A DNA stretch of 64,000 nucleotides from Acetobacter pasteurianus subsp. pasteurianus LMG 1262 = NBRC 106471 (GTDB lineage Bacteria > Pseudomonadota > Alphaproteobacteria > Acetobacterales > Acetobacteraceae). The translations under genes and the position numbers were made by a program. The notes beneath the pieces are model-generated. The model saw nothing but the letters and a program-made list of their open reading frames with translations. It was not told the origin of the DNA and did not search any database. The DNA is taken from positions 38,612 through 102,611 of the forward strand of contig NZ_CADO01000001.1 in the NCBI RefSeq assembly GCF_000285275.1, read 5' to 3'. The number at the start of each line of letters is the position of its first letter. The first letter of the stretch is position 1. Below are positions 17,095-26,143 of the stretch, piece by piece.

Positions 17095-18129
17095 TTAGAT
17101 CTGATATATTTCCCGCCACACGTTTACAGCCTGCATCATGCCCGTAACATCATGCACGCGCAAAACCGGGTTACCTAATGCAATAGCAGGAAAGGATGCC
17201 GCCTGCGTTCCTGCATCCCGCAAATGCGGTGTAGTTTCACCAGTAAGGTTGCCGATCATCCGCTTGCGAGAAACGCCAAATACAACCCGACAGCCCAAGT
17301 TAGCCAGTAGCAGAATATGCCGCAATAGCTCCTTATTCTGCTCAAAGTTTTTTGCAAAACCAAATCCCGGATCAACCATAATCCGATGTCTTGCAATGCC
17401 ACCTTTTACGGCAACCTCAATTCGTTGTGCGAGTTCACGCACCACGTCTACACTCACATCTTCATACACGGCATGCTGCGCCATAGTTTGGGGTGTGCCG
17501 CGCATATGCATGAGCACAACACCGCAATCTTGTGAGGCCAGAAGCGGCAAAGCCGCAGCATCATATGCAAGGGCTGTCACATCGTTGATAATATGCGCTC
17601 CAGCAGCCAAAGCACGCTGCATGACATAACTGTTCCGCGTATCTACAGAAATAGCCACATTAGGCAGTTCTGCCTTTAGGGCAGCAAGAACCGGACCAAC
17701 ACGTTGCCATTCTTCTTCTGGTGTTACTGTGGCGGCACCAGGGCGTGTGCTTTCTCCCCCAATATCCAGCACGGTTGCGCCAGCCCGCACCATTCCATGT
17801 GCTTTTAAAAGGGCCTGATCACTACTTGCCAGTTCGCCACCATCACTAAAACTATCTGGCGTGATATTCAGGATACCCATGATCTGGGCACCTGTAGACA
17901 AACCCACTGGCGGTACAGAGCGCGTTATCAGCTCAAGCTCCGGAGCCCAGTCCTGCGGCACTTTCTGTACAGGCATTAAACCTGCTGTTTGATAGCCTTC
18001 TATCAAACGCACAAACGTAAATGCCGCCGGACCACCACACAAAGGTAAAGCATCACCCTGCTTGATAGCTGCTTGCGCTATGCTGCCATAAACAAGCCCC
18101 AAGGGTTCAATCAGCCGCGCATACGTCAT
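17095..18129 (-). CDS. folP: Dihydropteroate synthase with N-terminal extension
   Basis: Joins 6-hydroxymethyl-dihydropterin pyrophosphate to p-aminobenzoate in folate synthesis; target of sulfonamides. Core motifs are GILNITPDSFSDGG, VLDIGGESTRPGA, INDVTALAYD, MHMRGTP and VDPGFGFAKN. The conserved barrel begins only about 90 residues in, so at 344 residues the protein is longer than the usual 270-280. I chose the ATG at 18129 because the only earlier start, at 18183, lies inside the ftsH terminator hairpin. Downstream is glmM. Confidence 0.94.
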   Translation of the reverse strand: MTYARLIEPLGLVYGSIAQAAIKQGDALPLCGGPAAFTFVRLIEGYQTAGLMPVQKVPQDWAPELELITRSVPPVGLSTGAQIMGILNITPDSFSDGGELASSDQALLKAHGMVRAGATVLDIGGESTRPGAATVTPEEEWQRVGPVLAALKAELPNVAISVDTRNSYVMQRALAAGAHIINDVTALAYDAAALPLLASQDCGVVLMHMRGTPQTMAQHAVYEDVSVDVVRELAQRIEVAVKGGIARHRIMVDPGFGFAKNFEQNKELLRHILLLANLGCRVVFGVSRKRMIGNLTGETTPHLRDAGTQAASFPAIALGNPVLRVHDVTGMMQAVNVWREIYQI

Positions 18130-18147
18130 TTCATCAGCTCTTCCCAA

Positions 18148-18180
18148 ACGAAAAGAGGCGACATTTCTGCCGCCTCTTTC
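18148..18180 (-). terminator. Intrinsic terminator after ftsH
   Basis: Perfect 9-bp arms AAAGAGGCG and CGCCTCTTT with a 10-base loop, followed on the reverse strand by TTTTCG. It lies between the ftsH stop and the chosen folP start. Confidence 0.75.
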
Positions 18181-18203
18181 CACTTTACATCTTTATTTGA
18201 AAG

Positions 18204-20141
18204 TTAGCTTGGCTGAGGCACTGGGGCTGGTCCGCCGGTTCCATTTTCCGGTTTATCCGAACCCTGAACATCCGGCCCACCAACCTGAGGCACAGAAGAA
18301 CGCCGGTTAACCGGGTCGCTTTCTTCCTCTTCCTTACGTTCAATTGGCTGGCCACGCATGATCTGGCGGATTTCTTCACCACTCAGGGTTTCGTATTCCA
18401 GCAGAGCTTCTGCCAGACGGCGTAGTTCATCGATGTGATCATGCAGATAGTTCCGGGCCTGCACATAGGCTTCGTCTACAAGACGACGAACTTCTTCATC
18501 GATCTCACGCGCTGTTTCTTCCGAGAAATTGCGAGAAGCCCCAGCAAAGAAACCACCATTCTGGTCATCATCCGCGTAGGCAATCATGCCCAGCTTGTCG
18601 CTCATACCCCATTCAGTCACCATGCTACGGGCCACGCGGGTTGCCATTTTAATGTCACCCATGGCGCCGTTGCAGACGTTATCCTTACCGTAGATAACCT
18701 CTTCTGCAACACGGCCACCCATAGCCACCACAAGATGCGCGAATGCGTTTTTCTTGCTCATGGACAGGCGATCATCTTCTGGCAGACGCATCACCATACC
18801 CAATGCGCGACCACGCGGAACAATGGTTGCCTTATGGATAGGTTCACTTTCAGGAACCAGAACGGCGGTAATAGCATGCCCTGCTTCATGATAAGCGGTG
18901 CGCCGTTTTTCATCATCGCTCATAATGAGGGAGCGACGTTCAACACCCATCAGCACCTTATCTTTTGCGTCTTCAAATTCACGCATAGAAACGGTGCGGC
19001 GCCCCAGACGTGCAGCAGACAGCGCAGCTTCGTTCACCAAATTGGCAAGATCAGCACCAGAGAAACCGGGGGTGCCACGGGCAATAATACGTGGGTCCAC
19101 ATCAGATGCCAGCGGTACCTTGCGCATATGCACACGCAGGATTTTTTCGCGGCCAGACACATCCGGGTTTGGCACCACAACCTGACGGTCAAACCGACCA
19201 GGGCGCAGCAATGCCGGGTCAAGCACATCTGGGCGGTTGGTAGCAGCAATCAGGATCACGCCTTCATTGCTTTCAAAACCGTCCATCTCAACCAGCATCT
19301 GGTTCAGGGTCTGCTCGCGTTCATCATTGCCGCCACCCATGCCAGCACCACGATGGCGACCAACGGCATCAATTTCGTCAATAAAGATAATGCAAGGCGC
19401 TGCTTTTTTGCCTTGCTCGAACATATCACGCACACGGGATGCGCCAACACCTACAAACATTTCAACAAAGTCGGAACCAGAAATGGTGAAGAAGGGCACA
19501 TTGGCTTCACCAGCAATGGCACGTGCCAGCAATGTTTTACCTGTGCCCGGAGGACCAACAAGCAGCACGCCTTTGGGGATCTTGCCGCCCAAACGCGTGA
19601 ACTTCTGTGGGTCCTTCAGAAAATCCACGATTTCCTGCAGTTCCCCTTTGGCTTCATCAATCCCAGCCACATCATCAAACGTGACGCGACCATGCTTTTC
19701 TGTCAGCATCTTGGCGCGGGATTTGCCAAAGCCCATGGCCCGGCCACCAGCACCCTGCATCTGCCGCATCATGAACAGCCATGCAGCCACCAGCAGAATA
19801 ATGGGCAAGGAATTAAGGAAGTAACGCAGCAGCGGGCTGCCTTCCTGCTCCAATGGTTTGGCCACAACCTCTACCCCTTTGCCCACCATGCGGGTCACAA
19901 GGGAAGGATCAAGCGGCGCATAGGTTTCAAATGCCGTGCCATCAGTCAGCGTGCCGGAAATGTTATGATTTTGCATCACAACAGACCGAACATGCCCTGT
20001 ATCCACATCGGCAATAAAGTCCGAATATGCCAGCTGCTGTGCAGCGTGCTGCGTGCTCCCCGGCTGGAACATGTTCACAAGCAACAGCAGCAGCAGGATA
20101 ATGCTGACCCACAGCGCCAGATTGCGGCCTAAATTGTTCAT
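18204..20141 (-). CDS. ftsH: ATP-dependent zinc metalloprotease FtsH
   Basis: Membrane-bound AAA+ protease degrading regulatory and misfolded membrane proteins. Two transmembrane segments lie at about residues 9-25 and 106-123, enclosing a periplasmic domain. The AAA domain has Walker [12 protein letters not shown] near residue 195, Walker [13 protein letters not shown], the pore loop VEMFVGVGA and the second region of homology [19 protein letters not shown]. The zinc site is HEAGH near 421. The C-terminal tail after residue 610 is Pro/Glu rich. Length of 645 is typical. It lies downstream of tilS, the widespread tilS-ftsH order. Confidence 0.97.
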   Translation of the reverse strand: MNNLGRNLALWVSIILLLLLLVNMFQPGSTQHAAQQLAYSDFIADVDTGHVRSVVMQNHNISGTLTDGTAFETYAPLDPSLVTRMVGKGVEVVAKPLEQEGSPLLRYFLNSLPIILLVAAWLFMMRQMQGAGGRAMGFGKSRAKMLTEKHGRVTFDDVAGIDEAKGELQEIVDFLKDPQKFTRLGGKIPKGVLLVGPPGTGKTLLARAIAGEANVPFFTISGSDFVEMFVGVGASRVRDMFEQGKKAAPCIIFIDEIDAVGRHRGAGMGGGNDEREQTLNQMLVEMDGFESNEGVILIAATNRPDVLDPALLRPGRFDRQVVVPNPDVSGREKILRVHMRKVPLASDVDPRIIARGTPGFSGADLANLVNEAALSAARLGRRTVSMREFEDAKDKVLMGVERRSLIMSDDEKRRTAYHEAGHAITAVLVPESEPIHKATIVPRGRALGMVMRLPEDDRLSMSKKNAFAHLVVAMGGRVAEEVIYGKDNVCNGAMGDIKMATRVARSMVTEWGMSDKLGMIAYADDDQNGGFFAGASRNFSEETAREIDEEVRRLVDEAYVQARNYLHDHIDELRRLAEALLEYETLSGEEIRQIMRGQPIERKEEEESDPVNRRSSVPQVGGPDVQGSDKPENGTGGPAPVPQPS

Positions 20142-20207
20142 CTTGCCCGTATATCCATACCTAGTGCGAGAATGCCGGAAGAGTCTTTATCTGACCGGCT
20201 GCCGCAG

Positions 20208-20242
20208 AAAAAAGCAACCTCTCCCTTTATTAAATGGGAGGC
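20208..20242 (-). terminator. Possible terminator after tilS
   Basis: On the reverse strand CTCCC and GGGAG arms around an AT-rich loop are followed by GGTTGCTTTTTT, 36 bases past the tilS stop. The stem is short, so it is weak support. Confidence 0.4.
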
Positions 20243-20278
20243 CACCTGCGTATTCCTAGTCTGCGAGCTGCACATATT

Positions 20279-21586
20279 TTAAGAATCTTGTGCAACTGCA
20301 CCATACACGCTGCTGCTGGTAACCGAAACCGCCGGGCGGAAAATGAACTCTGCCCCAAGTAAATCGAGCTCATCTTCTGCCACCCAGCCCAAGTGCGGCA
20401 CAGCAACACGCTTACCTGCGCGCCATAATGCAGGAAGCACAGCACAAAACCTTGCCTGCTGCCCATTACGAATTTTACGCGCCAGCCCATACCCGGCAGC
20501 AGCAACCATCAGCCCTACTTTTGAAACCGAGGCAGGAAGGCATAACACAAACCGGTTATCCCACACGGTGCCGTTTTCTGCCTGCTGCGCGGGGGCCATT
20601 GCTGCTGCTTCGCGCATAAGCACCCATTTCTGTGCATGCCGTATCAGCCGTGTGCCTGCTAACGTGGCTTCTGTTGCCATATCTTTCAAGCGCACCACAG
20701 CAGATTGAGCAGGCGGATATTCAGCCCCACCAATACTGCGGATAAGGGCTGCAAGCACATCAACATCTGGCAATTCCGGCCCAAGGGCTGCCCAACCTTC
20801 CGGGCACATTACAACATGCTGGACAAGCTGTACGGCGCGTTCGCGCTCTTTGCGCATCCGAAGCTGGCCGGATTGCATGCCCAATTTCCAGAAATGCGCA
20901 CGTTGATCGTTTTCTTGCAGCAGAAAACGCAAACGCACACGCTCCGCCCGCTGGTCCTGATTGGAAGGATCATCCACCCATTCAAGATGCGCTTGCCGTA
21001 ACGTGTTCCGCAATGCAGCTCGAGAAAATCCAAGCAAAGGGCGAATAAGCCGGATATCGGGCCGCACAGTTATCCAGCCCATACCTGCCAGCCCTTCTGG
21101 CCCGCTGCTGGAATTTTGGCGCATCCAGACTGTTTCAGCCAGATCATCCGCCTGATGACCCAGCAAAAGGTCCGTGCACCCATATTCCTGACAGGCGGCT
21201 ATCAGACGTGCATAGCGGGCCTCTCTGGCTCTGTGCGCCATGGCCGAACCTTTTTTAAGGTCTGTAAGCACCAGCAATTGCGCCGGAATATTCATTGCCC
21301 GCAAACGCGCAATGGTCTGCTGCGCTTCCTGCCCAGATTCTGGACGCAAGCCGTGATCTACCACCAAAGCCAGCAGGTTTTTCCGCCAGAAAGACGCCAG
21401 CCACGCAAGGCACAGGCTATCTCCGCCTCCAGAAACAGCCATAGCAATAGGAGGATAATCTGATTGATCAGGAAAAAATGGCCCTAACTGGGCCATACAT
21501 TGTGCAAAACAGGCAGGAGAAACGGGCTGATCGGAAAAAACATCACGCCCAAATAATACAGGAGCAGACACCTTTCCCGATACCAC
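20279..21586 (-). CDS. tilS: tRNA(Ile)-lysidine synthase
   Basis: Attaches lysine to C34 of the CAT-anticodon tRNA-Ile so that it reads AUA. The PP-loop is AVSGGGDSLCLAW near residue 50. VDHGLRPES follows, then RYARLIAAC and LLGHQADDLAETVWMR, all family signatures of the N-terminal ATPase domain. The C-terminal part is divergent. The reading frame starts at a GTG (21586) just 8 bases after the cpoB stop. An ATG at 21496 is an alternative only 20 residues before the PP-loop. It lies between cpoB and ftsH in an apparent operon. Confidence 0.93.
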   Translation of the reverse strand: MVSGKVSAPVLFGRDVFSDQPVSPACFAQCMAQLGPFFPDQSDYPPIAMAVSGGGDSLCLAWLASFWRKNLLALVVDHGLRPESGQEAQQTIARLRAMNIPAQLLVLTDLKKGSAMAHRAREARYARLIAACQEYGCTDLLLGHQADDLAETVWMRQNSSSGPEGLAGMGWITVRPDIRLIRPLLGFSRAALRNTLRQAHLEWVDDPSNQDQRAERVRLRFLLQENDQRAHFWKLGMQSGQLRMRKERERAVQLVQHVVMCPEGWAALGPELPDVDVLAALIRSIGGAEYPPAQSAVVRLKDMATEATLAGTRLIRHAQKWVLMREAAAMAPAQQAENGTVWDNRFVLCLPASVSKVGLMVAAAGYGLARKIRNGQQARFCAVLPALWRAGKRVAVPHLGWVAEDELDLLGAEFIFRPAVSVTSSSVYGAVAQDS

Positions 21587-21594
21587 GCCAACCG

Positions 21595-22335
21595 TTATTC
21601 GCAGCTGCCCCGTTTGGCATATACTTCTGCCGCATGCGCAACTCGGGTGGAAGGTGTTGGAAATTCTGCTTTCAGCTTGGAAAGTGCTTCACATGATGCC
21701 TTTTTATCACCCAATGCCAGCAGGGACGCAGAAACACCCAACAGCGCATCTGGCGCACGCCCGCTTTTAGGAGCCTGACGGTAAGCATCATAATAGGCCA
21801 CGGCAGACTGACGATACTGCTTTTGCCCAGCCAAAGACTGCGCCAGCAGAAACTGTGCATCTACCTTAAAAGCACCTTTAGCATTCTTGAGTGCTGATTC
21901 GGCATCAGACTGCGCTTCTGCATAATCTTTCTTCTGCAAAGCAGCTTTGCCGCTGGCAAGCATCCCATCCGGTGTTGTGGGTTTTGCTGCTTCCTTAGGC
22001 GTTGTGTCTGTTGAAGCAGCGGCGGCTGTAGAAGCCCCGGCTGCACCAGCGTTTGCCTGTGCCGCAAACTGGTTATCTGCTATCTGCTTGGAAAGAGCTG
22101 CTGTTTTTTGCTGCAGTTCATTGGTCAGTTGATCGATTTCACCGCGCATATCACGCTGCTGCTGCTCCAATGTGCTCACACGGTCCAGCAACTGGGCAAT
22201 CAGATCATTCGTGCCTGAATTTGCAGTATCCCGCGCCCATGCAACTGGCACACACACACTGCTTATTGCGGTTGCCATTGCCAACGCCGCAAGCCCTGTG
22301 CGGACATGCCGCGATGCTTTGAAGCAGACTTTCAT
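21595..22335 (-). CDS. cpoB: Cell division coordinator CpoB (tol-pal system protein YbgF)
   Basis: A periplasmic partner of the Tol-Pal complex that links peptidoglycan synthesis with outer-membrane constriction. From the ATG at 22335 the protein has a signal peptide ending near VAWA-RD. A coiled coil (ELQQKTAALSKQ region, LLDRVSTLEQQQRDM) promotes trimerisation. An Ala/Thr-rich linker follows, then TPR repeats such as GKAALQKKDYAEAQSDAESALK and QYRQSAVAYYDAYRQAP. The length is typical. It follows pal after a terminator and precedes tilS. Confidence 0.92.
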   Translation of the reverse strand: MKVCFKASRHVRTGLAALAMATAISSVCVPVAWARDTANSGTNDLIAQLLDRVSTLEQQQRDMRGEIDQLTNELQQKTAALSKQIADNQFAAQANAGAAGASTAAAASTDTTPKEAAKPTTPDGMLASGKAALQKKDYAEAQSDAESALKNAKGAFKVDAQFLLAQSLAGQKQYRQSAVAYYDAYRQAPKSGRAPDALLGVSASLLALGDKKASCEALSKLKAEFPTPSTRVAHAAEVYAKRGSCE

Positions 22336-22410
22336 CAGGTTCTTACCCTTCCACAACATATAGGCAGCAACATCATACCACTTTTACTGAAAGACAAGTG
22401 TTTACAATAC

Positions 22411-22443
22411 AAAACAGGCCGGGCTTTAACACCCGGCCTGTTT
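22411..22443 (-). terminator. Intrinsic terminator after pal
   Basis: Perfect 12-bp arms AAACAGGCCGGG and CCCGGCCTGTTT with an 8-base loop lie just past the pal stop; the arms end in A/T runs suitable for termination. Confidence 0.8.
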
Positions 22444-22476
22444 CTGCTCTGTCAGCTTTCAGAAAAATCTGAAATC

Positions 22477-22959
22477 TTATTTAACAGAGGTAATGGCGTT
22501 ACGGTTCTGAGCCCATGCATCTTCATCATCACCCAGGGCGGTCGGACGGTCCTTACCGTAGGAGATGGTGGAAATGCGGGAAGAAGCTACGCCCTTGGCA
22601 ACCAGGTAATCACGCGCTGCATTGGCACGGCGCTGGCCCAGAGCAATGTTGTATTCTTCTGTGCCGCGGTCATCGCAGTTACCTGCAACTTCAACGTTAA
22701 CCTGCGGGTATTTTGCCAGCCAGTCAGCCTGCTTCTGCAGGGTGTCTTTGGCATCATCGCGCAGGCCGCTTTTGTTCAGGTCGTAGAAAACGCGGTCACC
22801 CACGTTTGCAACTAGATCAGCTTCACTGCCGGGAACGGGGCCGCTAATGGTCGGCTGCGTGGAAGCAGCGCTGTTGGAGGCACCAGTGTTTGCATTATCG
22901 TGGGCGCAGGCTGACAGCAGGGCAACCATACCAAGCGCGGCAACTACTTTTAGTCTCAT
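22477..22959 (-). CDS. pal: Peptidoglycan-associated lipoprotein Pal
   Basis: An outer-membrane lipoprotein that binds peptidoglycan and TolB. The lipobox is LLSAC near residue 17, so Cys17-18 would be lipidated. A short Ala/Ser/Asn linker leads to an OmpA-like domain with VFYDLNKSGLRDDA, NVEVAGNCDDRGTEEYNIALG and RANAARDYLVAKGV, the last two containing the Asp and Arg that bind diaminopimelate. Length 160 is normal. It has its own terminator, and another terminator separates it from tolB, so it is probably also transcribed from its own promoter. Confidence 0.96.
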   Translation of the reverse strand: MRLKVVAALGMVALLSACAHDNANTGASNSAASTQPTISGPVPGSEADLVANVGDRVFYDLNKSGLRDDAKDTLQKQADWLAKYPQVNVEVAGNCDDRGTEEYNIALGQRRANAARDYLVAKGVASSRISTISYGKDRPTALGDDEDAWAQNRNAITSVK

Positions 22960-23282
22960 GTGTCGGATCCTGAGAATTGGTTCCTTGCGGAACTATTCGG
23001 GAGAAAAGAGTTCTAACCTTGTATCCCCGCGTCTTCTTCTGCTCCTCTCCGAACCCTTCGAAGAGCCGACGAATTTTGGAGACCAACTTGCCCTAAGCCA
23101 TAGCTTATTCTGTGGGTCAAGTTGCATCTCTGTATCTCATACCTGCCATACACTTAGTGAGACGAAAAAGACACAGTTCTGCTTATTGCCTGTATCCGCC
23201 TTTATTGCGGCCAAATTATGGACAGCAAAAACCCCACATCACATTTTTGTGATGTGGGGTTTTCTTCATAAACAGCCAATTT
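22960..23282. other. 323-base gap between pal and tolB
   Basis: It contains the strong terminator at 23227-23263 and, by position, the promoter of pal. On the reverse strand a TTGACC lies near 23120 but no good -10 pairs with it. No coding frame is convincing. Confidence 0.5.
23227..23263. terminator. Strong two-way terminator after tolB
   Basis: Perfect 16-bp arms (23228-23243 and 23248-23263, AAAACCCCACATCACA and its complement) with a TTTT loop. A-runs and T-runs on both sides permit termination in either direction. Confidence 0.88.
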
Positions 23283-24647
23283 TTAGCCGTTTAAGGGAGA
23301 CCATGCCGGATCTGATGCAGCTTCTGGCGTAGGCAGAACACGGTCATTAAAGCCCGTAATATCCACCATTCCGATGGTAGAGTTAAAGCCTGCACCACCT
23401 GCACCTGCACGGCTCTGGCGGCAATAGGCCAACACGCGGCCATTAGGGCAGAAGCTCGGGCTTTCCACCGTAAAGCCCTGTGTCATGATTCGCTCACCTG
23501 TGCCGTCCGGCGCCATAACACCAAGCGAGAACATACCGCCAGCAATACGCGTAAACGCAATCAGATCCCCACGAGGAGACCAGACTGGAGACCCATACGT
23601 GCCCTGACCGTACGAAATACGGCGCGCACCACCACCGGAAGCCGGCATGATGTAAATTTGCGGGCTACCACCACGATCCGAGTTAAAGACGATCTGAGAT
23701 CCATCCGGGCTAAAGCACGGGCTGGTATCAATAGCACCAGAAGACGTAATCTGACGGCGAGAACCAGATGCCAGATCCACAATATACAGATCAGATCCAC
23801 CGTTGCGGGTAACTGACAGCACAACAGAACGCCCATCTGGTGAGAAGCGCGGTGCGAAGGAAATCCCTTCAAACTCACCCAGAATCTGCTGGCGGCCACT
23901 GGTCAGGTCAAACAGGTAAACGCGTGGGCGGTTGTTGGCGTAGGACATGAAGGCAATCTGATCCTTCACCGGGCTAAAGCGCGGTGTCAGGGTCAGCCAC
24001 TTGCCTGTTGTCAGCATACGGGCATTTGCACCGTCCTGATCCATAACGGCCAGACGTGTGCGCTGGTGGCCACGCGGGCCAGAACGGGAGATAAAGGCAA
24101 TGCGGGTATCAAAATACCCTTTTTCCCCCAGCATCCGCTCGTAAATAACGTCGCCCACAATATGGGCAATACGCCGCCAGTTTGCTGCTGAAGTTGTGTA
24201 GGCCGTGCCCTGAATTTGCTGATGGCTCAGCACATCCCACAGGCGCATTTCCACCCGCACAGAAGACCCACCGCCAGAAACAGAACCTGTTACCTGCGCG
24301 TGCGCACCCATGCTTTTGGAAGTTGCAAAATCTGGCGTGCCAGATGTTGTGCTGCCCGGCATAACCTTGAACAGGCCTGTATTGTTCAGGTCGTTCGTCA
24401 GCACTTCGGCAATTTTCTCGCCCAAGCCACCACCAAAATTGGGGATGATAATGGGAATAGGCGCCGTGCGGGCCTGATCAACCGTAATTTCAGCTTCTGG
24501 GGCACTGGCGGCCGCAAATGCACCAACAGGCATGGCCATAATACCGCCAGCAGCCACACTGGCCCCCAGCAGGCTGCGCCGACGCAGCGCGCCAGCCAGC
24601 ACATCGGCTTCCTGATCGGAAATAAGGGGGCGGGTACTCATCACCAT
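23283..24647 (-). CDS. tolB: Tol-Pal translocation protein TolB with Tat-like signal
   Basis: A periplasmic beta-propeller that joins Pal to TolA. The 454-residue protein has an N-terminal TolB domain (PIPIIIPNFGG onward) and then repeated PD40 blades with the motifs FSPDGRSVVLS, CFSPDGSQIVFNSDR and WSPRGDLIAF. The signal peptide is unusual. After about 21 residues comes a twin-arginine-like LRRRSLLGAS, then a hydrophobic stretch and an Ala-x-Ala cleavage region near residue 45. This suggests Tat rather than Sec export. The ATG at 24647 has a strong AGGGAGG site. It follows tolA by 23 bases. Confidence 0.95.
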   Translation of the reverse strand: MVMSTRPLISDQEADVLAGALRRRSLLGASVAAGGIMAMPVGAFAAASAPEAEITVDQARTAPIPIIIPNFGGGLGEKIAEVLTNDLNNTGLFKVMPGSTTSGTPDFATSKSMGAHAQVTGSVSGGGSSVRVEMRLWDVLSHQQIQGTAYTTSAANWRRIAHIVGDVIYERMLGEKGYFDTRIAFISRSGPRGHQRTRLAVMDQDGANARMLTTGKWLTLTPRFSPVKDQIAFMSYANNRPRVYLFDLTSGRQQILGEFEGISFAPRFSPDGRSVVLSVTRNGGSDLYIVDLASGSRRQITSSGAIDTSPCFSPDGSQIVFNSDRGGSPQIYIMPASGGGARRISYGQGTYGSPVWSPRGDLIAFTRIAGGMFSLGVMAPDGTGERIMTQGFTVESPSFCPNGRVLAYCRQSRAGAGGAGFNSTIGMVDITGFNDRVLPTPEAASDPAWSPLNG

Positions 24648-24670
24648 GTGTTTTCCTCCCTAAGGCCTGC

Positions 24671-25678
24671 TCAAGGCCTGAATACAAATTTCAGTTGCCG
24701 TGGCTGCCCCAGCAGTTCCTTGGGAATTGGCAGCTTGGCACATGTTGGACTTAGAACAGCAGCCCGTGCTCTTTCAGCCAGCGCACGATACGAAGAATCC
24801 GCATTCATGCGGGCCTGTGTTTCTGGCGCAAACTGCACAATGCGGGCTTCACCGGTTCCATCTACCGTAACCACCAAATGCGCCACAAAACTGGCATAAT
24901 CCTTGGCGGCAGTATCTTCTGTGTAGCAGCGCCTTACCGCAGCCCCGATAGCTTTTTGCTGCCCAGCGCTCAGGCTGCCCGTAATGTTACTGCCAACAGG
25001 TGAACCACCACCCTTAGGCGCGCCACCAGCAACCGGATTGGCACGTGCCTTGGGAGCATGCGTCTGCTTCTGATCTGCCCGGAACGTATCTAACGTTTCC
25101 AGCAGGGAATGAGACTCTGCCTGGCTTTTCTTCGCCTTGTTTGGCTGCGTGATATGAGACGGAACTGCCTCATCCGGCAGCGTATCCGTTGGCTGCGTAA
25201 TGGGTGAAGGCGGCGCAACACTATTTGTCGGCTGCACCGGAGATGGTGGAGACGGCGGTGTTTTCACAACCTCAGGAGAAGGCTCTTCCGCCTTGGGGGG
25301 CAGAGGCACATCTGGCAGCTTTTCAGATTCCGGCACAGGTGGCGGCGGAACAGGCTGTGGCGGCGGAGGTGGCGGCGGGGCCTCCTCATTCGGCACATCC
25401 TTCGGAGGCTCTGGCGTAGGCGGAGCTTCCTTTTCTTCCGGGGCTGGCGGCTTGGGTTCAGCCGCAGCCTTTTCTGCCTTGGCGGCAGGACCACCCTCTT
25501 GTGCGTCCGACTGCTCGAACTGCATTTCAATCGTAGGCTGTGGGGGCTCTTCCGGCGGCTTGGGCGGCGGAAGAGTGATCAGCAGTGCCAGTAGGAGCGC
25601 GACATGCGCGCCCCCTGACAGATAAAGCGATCGCCGGAGTATAATCTGATCAGACCGGCGTGGCCTTGCCATGGGCAT
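24671..25678 (-). CDS. tolA: TolA-like energy-transducing protein
   Basis: An inner-membrane protein of 335 residues linking TolQR to TolB/Pal. A single transmembrane segment (GGAHVALLLALLITLP) lies at about residues 22-38. It is followed by about 130 residues dominated by proline and glutamate (PEEPPQP, APPPPPPPQPVPPPP), which would span the periplasm, and a C-terminal globular domain with RRCYTEDTAAKDYASF and the TonB/TolA-like VTVDGTGEARIVQF. Sequence identity to enterobacterial TolA is low, so the name rests on position between tolR and tolB plus architecture. Confidence 0.85.
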   Translation of the reverse strand: MPMARPRRSDQIILRRSLYLSGGAHVALLLALLITLPPPKPPEEPPQPTIEMQFEQSDAQEGGPAAKAEKAAAEPKPPAPEEKEAPPTPEPPKDVPNEEAPPPPPPPQPVPPPPVPESEKLPDVPLPPKAEEPSPEVVKTPPSPPSPVQPTNSVAPPSPITQPTDTLPDEAVPSHITQPNKAKKSQAESHSLLETLDTFRADQKQTHAPKARANPVAGGAPKGGGSPVGSNITGSLSAGQQKAIGAAVRRCYTEDTAAKDYASFVAHLVVTVDGTGEARIVQFAPETQARMNADSSYRALAERARAAVLSPTCAKLPIPKELLGQPRQLKFVFRP

Positions 25679-25708
25679 TGTTCGTACCTCTCCACCCTAT
25701 CGGATGGC

Positions 25709-26140
25709 TTAATGCCCACTGCTGGCAGGTTGCTGCGCCAGCAGAGCCACATGCGTAAAGCCGCCTTCCGTAATCTGCCCCATAACCTGCATGACCTGCC
25801 CGTAATCAATATGGGCATCACCCCGTACAAAAATACGGTGGGAAGGATCATTGTTGGAGGCAGCCTTCAACTGGGCCACAAGCTGATCTGCTGTAACGGG
25901 GTTATCCCCCAGATACAGCGTGCCATCAGACTTGATGGAAACGGTAATGGGCTTGCTGTCTGAATTAACCGGGCGCGCATCTGTTTTGGGCAGATCAACA
26001 TTTACGCCGCTGGTCATCATTGGAGATGTCACCATAAAGATGATCAGCAGCACCAACATCACGTCCACCATGGGAGTGACGTTAATTTCGGCCATCGGAC
26101 GCCTGCGGCGGCGTCCGCTTCCTCCCGACGGCATTGCCAT
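25709..26140 (-). CDS. tolR: Biopolymer transport protein TolR/ExbD
   Basis: A 143-residue inner-membrane protein of the proton-driven TolQR motor. It begins with a basic cytoplasmic tail (RRRRRPMAEINVTPMVDVMLVLLIIFMV), in which the aspartate of MVDVMLVLLIIF is the conserved proton-linked residue. A periplasmic domain follows, with VDLPKTDARP and IFVRGDAHIDYGQVMQVM. The ATG at 26140 has an AGAGGAC site and follows tolQ by 3 bases. Confidence 0.95.
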   Translation of the reverse strand: MAMPSGGSGRRRRRPMAEINVTPMVDVMLVLLIIFMVTSPMMTSGVNVDLPKTDARPVNSDSKPITVSIKSDGTLYLGDNPVTADQLVAQLKAASNNDPSHRIFVRGDAHIDYGQVMQVMGQITEGGFTHVALLAQQPASSGH

Positions 26141-26143
26141 ATC

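Noticed and set aside
18435..20132. Long frame of 565 codons on the plus strand opposite ftsH
   Set aside because: It is the antisense shadow of a conserved gene; composition is His/Gln-rich without any domain.
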